NCBI GenBank assembly: GCA_028678885.1
Contig: JAJRCP010000154.1
Span: 1 to 8,893 of the forward strand
Source of the DNA: Methanomicrobiales archaeon
Lineage (GTDB): Archaea; Halobacteriota; Methanomicrobia; Methanomicrobiales; JACTUA01
Direction: 5' to 3'
Length of the DNA stretch: 8,893 nucleotides
Part shown: piece after piece, positions 1-6,049 of the stretch
Layout: each line of letters opens with the position of its first letter
Position numbering within the stretch: the first letter of the stretch is position 1
The notes under the pieces: model-generated
Told to the model about the DNA's origin: nothing
What the model saw: the letters and a program-made list of their open reading frames with translations, nothing else
Databases searched by the model: none
Made by a program: the position numbers and the translations under genes

Positions 1-1
1 A

Positions 2-238
2 ATCTATAATATTGCCTATGGTGAACGAATTGACCTGAAAAAACTGGCATCGCTCATGATGAATGAAATATCTTTCAATATTCAACCCATCTACAAACCA
101 GTCCGTCCTGGAGATATACGTGATTCTCTCGCCGATATCTCCGCAGCAAAAAGAGATCTAGGATACCTACCACAGTTTACCCTCCAACGTGGTTTACAAG
201 AAACGATTACCTGGTATAAAAATCGATCGTTGGAGTGA
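2..238 (+). CDS. NDP-sugar 4-epimerase, C-terminal fragment (5' end outside window)
   Basis: This is the last 78 codons of an extended short-chain dehydrogenase/reductase that acts on a nucleotide sugar, most like UDP-GlcNAc/UDP-glucose 4-epimerases of the WbpP/GalE type. The frame is open from the left edge (position 2) to TGA at 236-238, so the start is upstream and the NAD-binding Rossmann half is missing. Visible family signatures are YNIAYGERIDL near the fragment's start (the substrate-loop strand after the core fold) and RPGDIRDSLADIS, followed by LGY, GL and WY; the last group is the usual C-terminal substrate-binding segment and tail of these epimerases. An ATG at 56 lies inside the frame but cannot be the start, because conserved family sequence precedes it. 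Such enzymes feed surface polysaccharide or S-layer glycan synthesis. It converges on the ATP-grasp gene. The family is fairly sure; the exact sugar is not. Confidence 0.82.
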   Translation: MYNIAYGERIDLKKLASLMMNEISFNIQPIYKPVRPGDIRDSLADISAAKRDLGYLPQFTLQRGLQETITWYKNRSLE

Positions 239-393
239 TGTTTGAGTTTGGGCTTATCACTGTAATGAAAGATGTCTATTCAGTGGCCTTAGGAGAGAAA
301 TCCTCATATTACCAGGAAGAGTAATGGGCTCTTCACAAGTTTAGACATGCTACGGGAGGAAAATCGGAAGAACATGAAAGGATTTTACTGATT
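239..393. other. Intergenic region between convergent genes with a small hairpin
   Basis: This 155-base gap separates the 3' ends of the epimerase and the ATP-grasp gene. I see no gene in it. A perfect 6-base inverted repeat, GAAGAG (316-321) and CTCTTC (329-334) with a 7-base loop, lies near the middle. It could slow polymerase coming from either side, but no T-run follows on either strand, so a terminator role is weakly supported. Confidence 0.3.
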
Positions 394-1638
394 TTATGAG
401 GAGGGACAGGTCCTTATTTTCCGACCAATCACATTCCGTGGAAAATTTGCACACATGATGAAAAAGGGAAGTGGATCGTCTTTTGCAAACCAAACAGTTT
501 CCTGAACACCCCGATATGATCTCACCCATTGTCTGAATGTCATCTTCTTATCAAGCCAATATCGGATACTTGAGACGAGATCTAAATCCTCCACCAACCA
601 TTTCCGCCCTTCAATCATGTTCGTTGGTGGTACTTTTTGTCCGGTCAGATCCAGATATTCGGCGCAGGCGACGTCAGATCCGTTGTCTCCAACAAAGAGT
701 CGGAATGAACATCCGATACGCGGATTAATATCCAGCACTTTATACTTCTCATCACGCTGATCATATCGATATCCAATGTCAAGAATCCCTCTGTACCCAA
801 GACTCTGCATCAGGCTTGTAGTAGTTTCAATAATCGTGTCATTTCGACTGCAAATGGCAAGTGAACTAACTCCCGCGTAGGGTGGTGCCTGCCGGATTTT
901 CCTTCCTGTGATTGCGAAAAGACATTCGGATCTCTCGTTAAAATAGCCATTGAACATCCAGACTGAATCGTCACCACCCGGAATATATTCCTGCAGCATA
1001 AGGTTGGGATTAGAGGGATCCTCCATCTGGTCATACAGATCAACGAGATCTTCTCTCGTTGTAGCGATGACCATTTTCTTGCCTGTTCGAAGCCCCAACT
1101 TGTTCCCGTAAATTCCTTTCAACAATATCGGAAAAGTCGCATATTCAAGAAATTTTTCCAAATCATCTTTCGATTGAGGAAAGTATGTTTCTGGAGTGGG
1201 AATGGCATGCTTTTTTGCGAGGAGATACATCTCCTTCTTGCTCGTAAGCGCTCGAACCAATTGTGGCGAGAGATGGGGGAAGATATACCACTCGCCAAGT
1301 TCTTCTGCATGATCTGTAAGAAATATAGCGCCCTCATCATACGTGGGGATCAGAATAGATCGGGTTCCAATTTTTTGAGCAACATCCAACAAGTAGTGAA
1401 CCATGTCCTCTGATGAGGTCATATCGATATCCAAGATAAATTTTCCCTTAGAATATCGAGAATAAAAGCTTGGTGCTAATGGATCTGAATCGATATTATA
1501 GACGTCAACACCCAATCTTCCTAGACTTCGCGCGATACAAAGACTACTATGATGATTTGATTTTAAAATAACCACAGGGACTGACGTGTCCGCGTCCAGC
1601 AGGACTCGATTTCCACTCTCAGCTTTCAATTTCGTCAT
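394..1638 (-). CDS. ATP-grasp superfamily carboxylate-amine ligase (COG3919-like)
   Basis: An ATP-grasp enzyme: it should activate a carboxylate as an acyl phosphate with ATP and join it to an amine (amide or peptide bond). Seen with the 414-residue start: an N-terminal pre-grasp domain beginning with PVVIL and HHSSLCIARSLGRLGVDVY (about residues 20-47), then the ATP-binding part with FPILLKG (about 169-175), LQEYIPGGDDSVW (about 216-228, the adenine-contacting strand) and VLDINPRIG (about 301-309), whose Asp and Asn are the expected Mg ligands. A basic C-terminal tail follows. It is the last gene of the comA-comB-ligase operon. I chose ATG at 1638 (20-base overlap with comB); an ATG at 1671 gives 11 more residues. 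Neither has a clear ribosome binding site, so translation may be coupled to comB. The superfamily call is firm. The substrate is unknown; from context I suggest a sulfolactate-like acid as carboxylate donor. Confidence 0.88.
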   Translation of the reverse strand: MTKLKAESGNRVLLDADTSVPVVILKSNHHSSLCIARSLGRLGVDVYNIDSDPLAPSFYSRYSKGKFILDIDMTSSEDMVHYLLDVAQKIGTRSILIPTYDEGAIFLTDHAEELGEWYIFPHLSPQLVRALTSKKEMYLLAKKHAIPTPETYFPQSKDDLEKFLEYATFPILLKGIYGNKLGLRTGKKMVIATTREDLVDLYDQMEDPSNPNLMLQEYIPGGDDSVWMFNGYFNERSECLFAITGRKIRQAPPYAGVSSLAICSRNDTIIETTTSLMQSLGYRGILDIGYRYDQRDEKYKVLDINPRIGCSFRLFVGDNGSDVACAEYLDLTGQKVPPTNMIEGRKWLVEDLDLVSSIRYWLDKKMTFRQWVRSYRGVQETVWFAKDDPLPFFIMCANFPRNVIGRKIRTCPSS

Positions 1639-2356
1639 ACCGTGAAAGGGGTATCTCAATGATCTCGTCATTATTGACCAAAAAAACAGAATTCAGGTCG
1701 TTTAGGTGGCTGATGATAAACTGTAAATCCCTTATTTGGCCGCTTTTCCGAAGATATTCGGCACTTCTGCCCTGGGTGCATGCCTCAACAGGCGCATTCC
1801 TCCACTGATTGATGATTTCAAATGTTCTGCTATTTTCTGGCTCAAAAGATGCTTTCATAAGGCCATCACCTATCCAGGCACAGCACATCTGATCTTCCTC
1901 ACGGAATTCTCCTCTTGTACCAGCTCCGAGAAGCGCGATATGCTTATGGTGTTCTCTGAGTTGGGTGATCATTGCCTGGTAATTCCGGAAACATGCCACA
2001 TAGCTCACCTCACATTCCTGGGTATTGTGAATGAGTTGTGTCCCGGATGTTGATAGAAGAATCATGGGTCGTGCGGTATCAGCCCGCTGAGCGATTTCTG
2101 CTGGGCTATTGTTCAGATCAAATCCATATGGCATGCTGCCCCCCAACTCCCCTACCAATAACGGGTCACCCATCCTTTCTGCCAGAGAGAACGCTTTCTC
2201 GATTGATGGGGCAAAAAAACATTTTCTTCCACTTGCAACTGCGGTTATTGCTGTTGTGGTTGCGCGTATTACATCGATAGCAACCACGGCATACCCTTTT
2301 TTATACTTAGAACCACATTCAGGAAAGCAATCAATCACGAAGGATGGTTTGTTCAT
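1619..2356 (-). CDS. comB: 2-phosphosulfolactate phosphatase family protein (ComB-like)
   Basis: ComB is a Mg-dependent acid phosphatase that removes phosphate from 2-phospho-3-sulfolactate to give 3-sulfolactate, step two of the phosphoenolpyruvate route to coenzyme M. The 245-residue length fits the family. Visible conserved blocks are VVAIDVIRATTTAITA (24-39), GELGG (69-73), GFDLNNSP (78-85), STSGT (102-106) and the acidic stretch GAGTRGEFREEDQMCCAWI (144-162) corresponding to the family's EDxxxxAG-like segment. The ATG at 2356 has a good ribosome binding site, GGAGAAGG, at 2363-2370. The gene starts 26 bases after the ComA-like gene, and its end overlaps the ATP-grasp gene, so all three should be one transcript. 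The family call is firm. That the substrate is really phosphosulfolactate is inferred from the neighbouring ComA homologue; a related 2-phospho acid is possible. The gene symbol denotes the family, not a proven role in coenzyme M synthesis. Confidence 0.9.
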   Translation of the reverse strand: MNKPSFVIDCFPECGSKYKKGYAVVAIDVIRATTTAITAVASGRKCFFAPSIEKAFSLAERMGDPLLVGELGGSMPYGFDLNNSPAEIAQRADTARPMILLSTSGTQLIHNTQECEVSYVACFRNYQAMITQLREHHKHIALLGAGTRGEFREEDQMCCAWIGDGLMKASFEPENSRTFEIINQWRNAPVEACTQGRSAEYLRKSGQIRDLQFIISHLNDLNSVFLVNNDEIIEIPLSRYDEIES

Positions 2357-2382
2357 AATCGGCCTTCTCCATGAAACCCGGA

Positions 2383-3216
2383 TTACTCATGAATTTGAGG
2401 ACGTAGATTTTCTTTACCAAATGCATCTGAGTGCAACCCTCTCCGGTAGATCTCCACACGGAGAACTTCTTCGAGTCGGATATTACAGAGATGAACTTCC
2501 CGACCGAAATGATCCAGCAAGGCAAATTGACTCGTTTTGTTGGGTGCCTCAAACATTACAACATCGTGACCGAATGCCTTGGCAAAACGATCTGCAAAGG
2601 AAGTGTTCAGTATACCCTTCTCGTTGAACAGTCCTACCCCTTTAGCACTCTCCCGCGCCTCGACGACCAGTTGAAGAGCACCTGCATCAAGCCATTTTTT
2701 TCCTTGATCAATTAAAGCTTGTACTGCGTCCTTGGTAAAAGCCCCTGCATGTTTCTTTCCCAACTCAAATTGTACCTCTAGGTTTCTATCATTCGCCATC
2801 TGAACGATATCTCGGGCATTCAATGAAATATCGGTGAATCCCTCACCACACTCGATGCGAGTGAATCCAAAATCGGCGACTAGATCTAAATACTGGGTGA
2901 GTTTTCCTTGTACATAGGCAATCTCAAAAGGTCCTCCACCCGTAGTAGTAGGGACATTATATTTCTTCGCTGCGGCAATTTTTAAACGCGTAATATTCTC
3001 ATCAGCAATCATCCAACATGCCATGGAAACCTTGAAAATGGACATCAGATGATGGCTTTGTTCGAGATGATTTCTCACTGTTTCCAGATCGTATCCCGGA
3101 TCGAACGGACTGGTTGCCGGATGGATTTCAGGAACTCCGATTAATCGTAAATAATCCTTCGTATGAAGCTTTCCTATATGAATTGAATTCAAATCAGAGA
3201 GAGTAGAACGATCCAC
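2383..3216 (-). CDS. comA: Phosphosulfolactate synthase family protein (ComA-like, divergent)
   Basis: ComA adds sulfite to phosphoenolpyruvate to make (2R)-phospho-3-sulfolactate; it is a TIM-barrel enzyme. Residues 55-270 follow the family closely: FK at 61-62, TTGGGPFEIAY (91-101), IECGEGFTDIS (121-131), ELGKK (151-155), VEARESAKGVGLF (185-197), FEAPNKTSQ (222-230) and RRGLHSDAFGK (258-268). The N-terminus is unusual. As I recall the canonical enzyme, its first strand carries a VLDKGLPP-like motif and the second a KFGWGTS-like motif; here these places read LRLIGVPEIHPATSPFDPG and FKVSMACW. At 277 residues it is somewhat longer than the roughly 250-residue canonical form. The start is GTG at 3216 with AAGGG at 3223-3227, six bases away; an in-frame TAA lies just upstream, so no earlier start is possible. 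It is the first gene of the operon. The family is sure. The substrate may differ from sulfite plus phosphoenolpyruvate, and no comC or comDE is nearby. Confidence 0.88.
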   Translation of the reverse strand: MDRSTLSDLNSIHIGKLHTKDYLRLIGVPEIHPATSPFDPGYDLETVRNHLEQSHHLMSIFKVSMACWMIADENITRLKIAAAKKYNVPTTTGGGPFEIAYVQGKLTQYLDLVADFGFTRIECGEGFTDISLNARDIVQMANDRNLEVQFELGKKHAGAFTKDAVQALIDQGKKWLDAGALQLVVEARESAKGVGLFNEKGILNTSFADRFAKAFGHDVVMFEAPNKTSQFALLDHFGREVHLCNIRLEEVLRVEIYRRGLHSDAFGKENLRPQIHE

Positions 3217-3741
3217 GTGATTCCCTTACAGCTTTTTGAATAATTCTTATTACTGATATTACTTAATTCTGCCTTATGATCCCAGATAGATACTTCAGAA
3301 ACGAATACGTCACTCGAAGAAACGCTTCGATTCTTAGAAAATTTCACGATATCATAGGGACCTTCGGGAGAATAGAAAGGCCATCGCACCGCAGGAGTGG
3401 GTGGTATCCTTATATTACTTCTCATTTTCAAAAGGTATGGACCTACAATCACGGCGATAGGAATGCATGACTATGGAAGCAACCTTTTTATGTTGGGACC
3501 GTATAATGGAGGGATCCATCAGAAAATAACCGACAACATTCGCGGCAAAAACAAAGAAAGTGAGAAAGACATGGTCAAATCAATCTGGATTCACCCGAAC
3601 AATGTGCGATTCAACTGACAGAACCGGAGAGAGGACAAGTATCCCTTCATACCCACCTATCAGGATTCCCTTGTCCGAATACCATTATGGATCTTTCCCT
3701 GATCTCCCTCCAAGAAGAGAGTAAGATTTAAAGGAGAAGAA
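3217..3741. other. 525-base region without a confident gene; possible gene remains on minus strand
   Basis: No complete gene with recognisable homology is visible between the ComA-like gene and the nitroreductase. On the minus strand two neighbouring frames look partly protein-like. The frame open over 3415-3579 encodes a hydrophobic stretch (FLTFFVFAANVVGYFLMDP). The next frame, open over 3189-3470, encodes CIPIAVIVGPYLLKM followed by AVRWPFYSPEGPYDIVKFSK. An in-frame stop lies at 3471-3473 in this second frame, and joining the two needs a frameshift. This could be a decayed membrane-protein gene, or chance. A 6-base inverted repeat, TCGAAG (3314-3319) and CTTCGA (3325-3330), lies inside. 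A plus-strand frame at 3397-3618 has no family signature. Confidence 0.25.
3256..3266 (-). promoter_or_regulatory. Candidate TATA box for the comA-comB-ligase operon
   Basis: Read on the minus strand this is TTAAGTAATAT, centred about 45 bases before the GTG start at 3216. With usual archaeal spacing the transcript would begin near 3234, leaving a leader of roughly 18 bases that still includes the AAGGG ribosome binding site at 3223-3227. The whole stretch 3229-3266 is rich in A/T, so other boxes are possible. Confidence 0.3.
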
Positions 3742-4350
3742 TCAGAAGAAGATCTCCTCGCGGGGAAGACGCACCTTCTTTGCTGGCTGATCGGCCGCGT
3801 AGCCGAGTGCGCAGAGCATCGTAGGAATGAGGTGCGGCGGAAGGTTCAAAATTTTTGCGTATTTATCCCGTTCAAACCCTCCCATGGGACAGGAATCGAT
3901 CCCAAGCGACGCCGCACCGTAAAGGGCGGTGGCAAGGGCAAGGAAGACATTATGCTGGGTCCACACTTTGCGCTGCTCAGGCAATACGTGGATCAGAAAA
4001 TCCTTGGCAAGTTTCACGTACTTGTCGATATTCTCCTGGTCGATCCCAACCTTCTTCATCTCTACCGCGATCTTTTCGACCTGCTCTTTCAGATGCTCGT
4101 TTGCGCAAAATACCAGAAGATGGGAACAGGTGGTGATCTGGGTCTGGTTCCAAGAGACGGGGAGGAGTTTTTCTTTCGTTTCTGCATCCGCTATCACCTT
4201 TATCTTCCAGGGCTGAAAGTTCAAACCTGAAGGTGCATAGCGGATCAAATCAAATAATTCCTGGAGCTGTTCTTCAGGGATTTTTTTCCCATCAAATTTT
4301 TTCACCGCATAACGGCCCATTACGATATCGCGGAATTCTCGTCCACACAT
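3742..4350 (-). CDS. Nitroreductase family FMN-dependent oxidoreductase
   Basis: A 202-residue NfsB-type nitroreductase: a homodimeric cytoplasmic flavoprotein that should bind FMN and reduce nitroaromatics, quinones or a similar acceptor with NAD(P)H; in methanogens the true substrate is generally unknown. The N-terminal signature EFRDIVMGRYAVKKFDGKKI (5-24) holds the Arg and Lys that contact the FMN phosphate. PSGLNFQPWKI (40-50) forms the usual flavin-side loop, CPMGGFERDKY (154-164) is the active-site helix region, and LGYAADQPAKKVRLPREEIF (182-201) is the classic C-terminal block. Length and order of motifs are normal, so it appears intact. I chose ATG at 4350 because GGTGGGG at 4360-4366 sits about ten bases upstream and the family begins here; a GTG at 4365 would add five residues. 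The gene diverges from the cyclophilin gene, and an inverted repeat lies between the two. Confidence 0.9.
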   Translation of the reverse strand: MCGREFRDIVMGRYAVKKFDGKKIPEEQLQELFDLIRYAPSGLNFQPWKIKVIADAETKEKLLPVSWNQTQITTCSHLLVFCANEHLKEQVEKIAVEMKKVGIDQENIDKYVKLAKDFLIHVLPEQRKVWTQHNVFLALATALYGAASLGIDSCPMGGFERDKYAKILNLPPHLIPTMLCALGYAADQPAKKVRLPREEIFF

Positions 4351-4363
4351 GGACAAACACCCC

Positions 4364-4382
4364 ACCTATATACAGGATAGGT
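4364..4382. promoter_or_regulatory. TATA-like box inside an inverted repeat in the divergent promoter region
   Basis: ACCTAT (4364-4369) and ATAGGT (4377-4382) form a perfect 6-base inverted repeat around a 7-base spacer. The TATA-like core CTATATA overlaps the left arm. On the plus strand it would place a transcript start near 4396, upstream of the cyclophilin gene. Only 14 bases separate it from the nitroreductase ATG. A dimeric regulator bound here could control one or both genes. The promoter and operator roles are inferred. Confidence 0.4.
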
Positions 4383-4501
4383 AATTCATAAGGTTTGTCC
4401 CCGACCATCGGAATGTCATTTCCGCACGCGGAGAAGGTGCACCAGGATGATGATGAATGAAAACCATCACCCTGATGAACCTGCCCGACCCTTGTATTCC
4501 T

Positions 4502-4954
4502 ATGACTGACGTACATCTAGAGACAAGCATGGGGGAGATCGTCCTCCGGCTCCGAGAAGATATGCCCATCACGGCAGGGAATTTTGAGAAACTGGTGAAA
4601 AAAGGATTCTACAACAACACCATCTTTCACCGGGTGATCAAAGGCTTTATGATCCAAGGAGGGGATCCTCAGGGAACAGGACGGGGAGGGCCGGGTTATA
4701 CCATCAAGGATGAATTCACTGCAAAGAACCGGAACGAGTGCGGAACAATCGCCATGGCCAATGCGGGTCCGAATACCGGGGGAAGCCAGTTCTTCATCAA
4801 CCTTGTGGACAACACATTTCTGGATCGCAAGCACCCGGTATTTGGGGAAGTGTTTCAAGGGATGAAAGTGGTGGACGCAATCGCGAAGGTTTCCACCGAC
4901 CCTAACGACCGCCCGAAAACCCCGGTCCGCATCCTCAAGGCAGTGATTCTCTGA
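4502..4954 (+). CDS. Cyclophilin-type peptidyl-prolyl cis-trans isomerase
   Basis: A single-domain cytoplasmic cyclophilin of 150 residues that speeds cis-trans isomerisation of peptide bonds before proline during protein folding. Visible signatures are IFHRVIKGFMIQGGDPQGTG (41-60), with the catalytic Arg44 and the F..Q..GD signature, then AMANAGPNTGGSQFFI (84-99) with the substrate-pocket residues, and HPVFGEV (111-117). The tryptophan that binds cyclosporin in human cyclophilin A is not present, as is usual for prokaryotic members. I chose ATG at 4502 because family members begin MTxVxLETxxG. An in-frame ATG at 4457 adds 15 residues unlike the family, but it has better upstream signals (GGTG at 4437-4440 and AGGA at 4444-4447), so the longer form cannot be excluded. 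No signal peptide is seen. The gene appears intact and stands alone after a TATA-like box at about 4366-4372. Confidence 0.93.
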   Translation: MTDVHLETSMGEIVLRLREDMPITAGNFEKLVKKGFYNNTIFHRVIKGFMIQGGDPQGTGRGGPGYTIKDEFTAKNRNECGTIAMANAGPNTGGSQFFINLVDNTFLDRKHPVFGEVFQGMKVVDAIAKVSTDPNDRPKTPVRILKAVIL

Positions 4955-5062
4955 AGGGATTCGACAAAGGTAGCCGGAATTCGGGTAGACTAGAGAGAGA
5001 ATACAGGGAATAACCGGCAAAAGTCGAGGAATACGTCCTCCTGCGGGTGAATTTTCAATGAA

Positions 5063-5070
5063 GAGAGGGT
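5063..5070 (+). promoter_or_regulatory. Ribosome binding site of the metallo-beta-lactamase-fold gene
   Basis: GAGAGGGT lies six bases before the ATG at 5077 and fixes that codon as the start. The preceding gap (4955-5062) shows no clear TATA box; a 5-base hairpin, GAGGA (5026-5030) with TCCTC (5036-5040), is its only other structure. Confidence 0.55.
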
Positions 5071-5076
5071 ATCTGG

Positions 5077-5922
5077 ATGCTTAATGTGACCGTGCTCATG
5101 GACAATACCGTGCTCATGGACAAGTACTATACCGCGGAGCATGGTTTCTCCCTGTATCTGGAGATTGGGGAGAAGAAGATACTCTTTGACTGCGGGTACT
5201 CAGGAGCGTTTCTCTCCAACGCGGTAAAAATGGAGATCGATCTCCTTGATCTCGACATAATCGTCCTCTCCCATGGACACCGGGATCATACCGGAGGGTT
5301 GTATCCATACCTATGCCTTCTGGATGAAGCAATACGGGAAGAGATTCCCCATCGGATTCCCACCCTGATCGGGCATCCGGACTGCTTTTATCCCCGTACC
5401 AAGGGATCCGATCGGCACGTCGGATCTCCCCTTCCACGGGAGCGTGTCGCACAATACCTCCCTCTCCAGCTGACAGAAAAACCACTCCTCCTCACCGATG
5501 AGCTTGTCTATCTCGGAGAGATCCCCCGAGTGCATGAGTTTGAAAAGGAAACGGATACTGGGCGACAGATGCAGATGCTGGATGGGACCTGGAAAGAGGA
5601 TCTCCTGCGTGATGATATTGCACTCGCGTACATCTCTCCGGAAGGTCTTGTCCTCCTCACCGGTTGTGCCCACAGCGGTCTCTGCAACATCATCAGCTAT
5701 GCCCAGAAGGTAACCCGGGAGACGCGGATACGCGACATCATAGGGGGATTCCACCTCATCAAGCCTTCCGAAGAACGGATGAGGGATACCCTTACCTTCC
5801 TACAAGAAGTCGGAGTTCCATCTCTCCACCCCTGCCACTGTACTTCCCGTACATCACAGTGCGCCATGATACATGGGCGCACTGGTGAAGAGGCAGGAGT
5901 CGGTCTCCGTCTCCAGTTCTGA
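5077..5922 (+). CDS. Metallo-beta-lactamase-fold hydrolase, COG1237 type
   Basis: A 281-residue cytoplasmic protein of the metallo-beta-lactamase fold. The metal-binding motif is SHGHRDHTGG (65-74; His66, His68, Asp70, His71), with further likely ligands at His199 (GCAHSG, 197-201) and His226 (GGFHLI, 223-228), and the family aspartate in FDCGYSG (37-43). The C-terminal HPCHCTS (251-257) is typical of the group often named after a methanopterin-pathway enzyme, the dihydropterin-ribofuranosylaminobenzene phosphate synthase described in Methanocaldococcus. Many paralogues carry that name without proof, and no methanopterin gene is nearby, so I keep the general call. The first residues contain a tandem repeat, TVLMDN/TVLMDK, made by two 17-base copies at 5089-5105 and 5107-5123. 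The gene is probably monocistronic: its neighbours are 122 and 127 bases away. The fold is sure and the substrate is unknown. Confidence 0.88.
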   Translation: MLNVTVLMDNTVLMDKYYTAEHGFSLYLEIGEKKILFDCGYSGAFLSNAVKMEIDLLDLDIIVLSHGHRDHTGGLYPYLCLLDEAIREEIPHRIPTLIGHPDCFYPRTKGSDRHVGSPLPRERVAQYLPLQLTEKPLLLTDELVYLGEIPRVHEFEKETDTGRQMQMLDGTWKEDLLRDDIALAYISPEGLVLLTGCAHSGLCNIISYAQKVTRETRIRDIIGGFHLIKPSEERMRDTLTFLQEVGVPSLHPCHCTSRTSQCAMIHGRTGEEAGVGLRLQF

Positions 5923-6013
5923 TACCTTACGCGATTGCTATCGGTTGCGAAAGGAATGAGCGGCGGGATTTCCCAAGATCTCTCCTTGTCTTACAAGTCG
6001 GAGCAAAGGTGCC

Positions 6014-6021
6014 TTTTTATA
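6014..6021 (+). promoter_or_regulatory. TATA box of the EamA transporter gene
   Basis: TTTTTATA stands out in an otherwise G/C-balanced region, centred about 32 bases before the ATG at 6050. Normal archaeal spacing puts the transcript start near 6044, so the mRNA would be almost leaderless, which fits the absence of a ribosome binding site before this ATG. Confidence 0.5.
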
Positions 6022-6049
6022 GGTCGTCCGGATATACATCCCAACGATC

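Noticed and set aside
265..324. Twenty-codon open frame (including stop) between the convergent genes
   Set aside because: Too short, no ribosome binding site, and no sign of conservation that I can judge.
2109..2627. 172-codon open frame on the plus strand
   Set aside because: It is antisense to the end of the ComA-like gene and the start of the ComB-like gene, both with clear family motifs, and its own translation shows no domain.
3397..3618. 73-codon open frame on the plus strand in the gap before the nitroreductase
   Set aside because: No ribosome binding site and no recognisable motif; it is covered in the note on the gap instead of being called a gene.
4517..5020. 167-codon open frame on the minus strand
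   Set aside because: It is the reverse complement of the cyclophilin gene, is rich in Cys, His and Pro in an irregular way, and has no family signature.
5311..5754. 147-codon open frame on the minus strand
   Set aside because: It lies wholly inside the metallo-beta-lactamase-fold gene, whose metal-binding motifs are intact.
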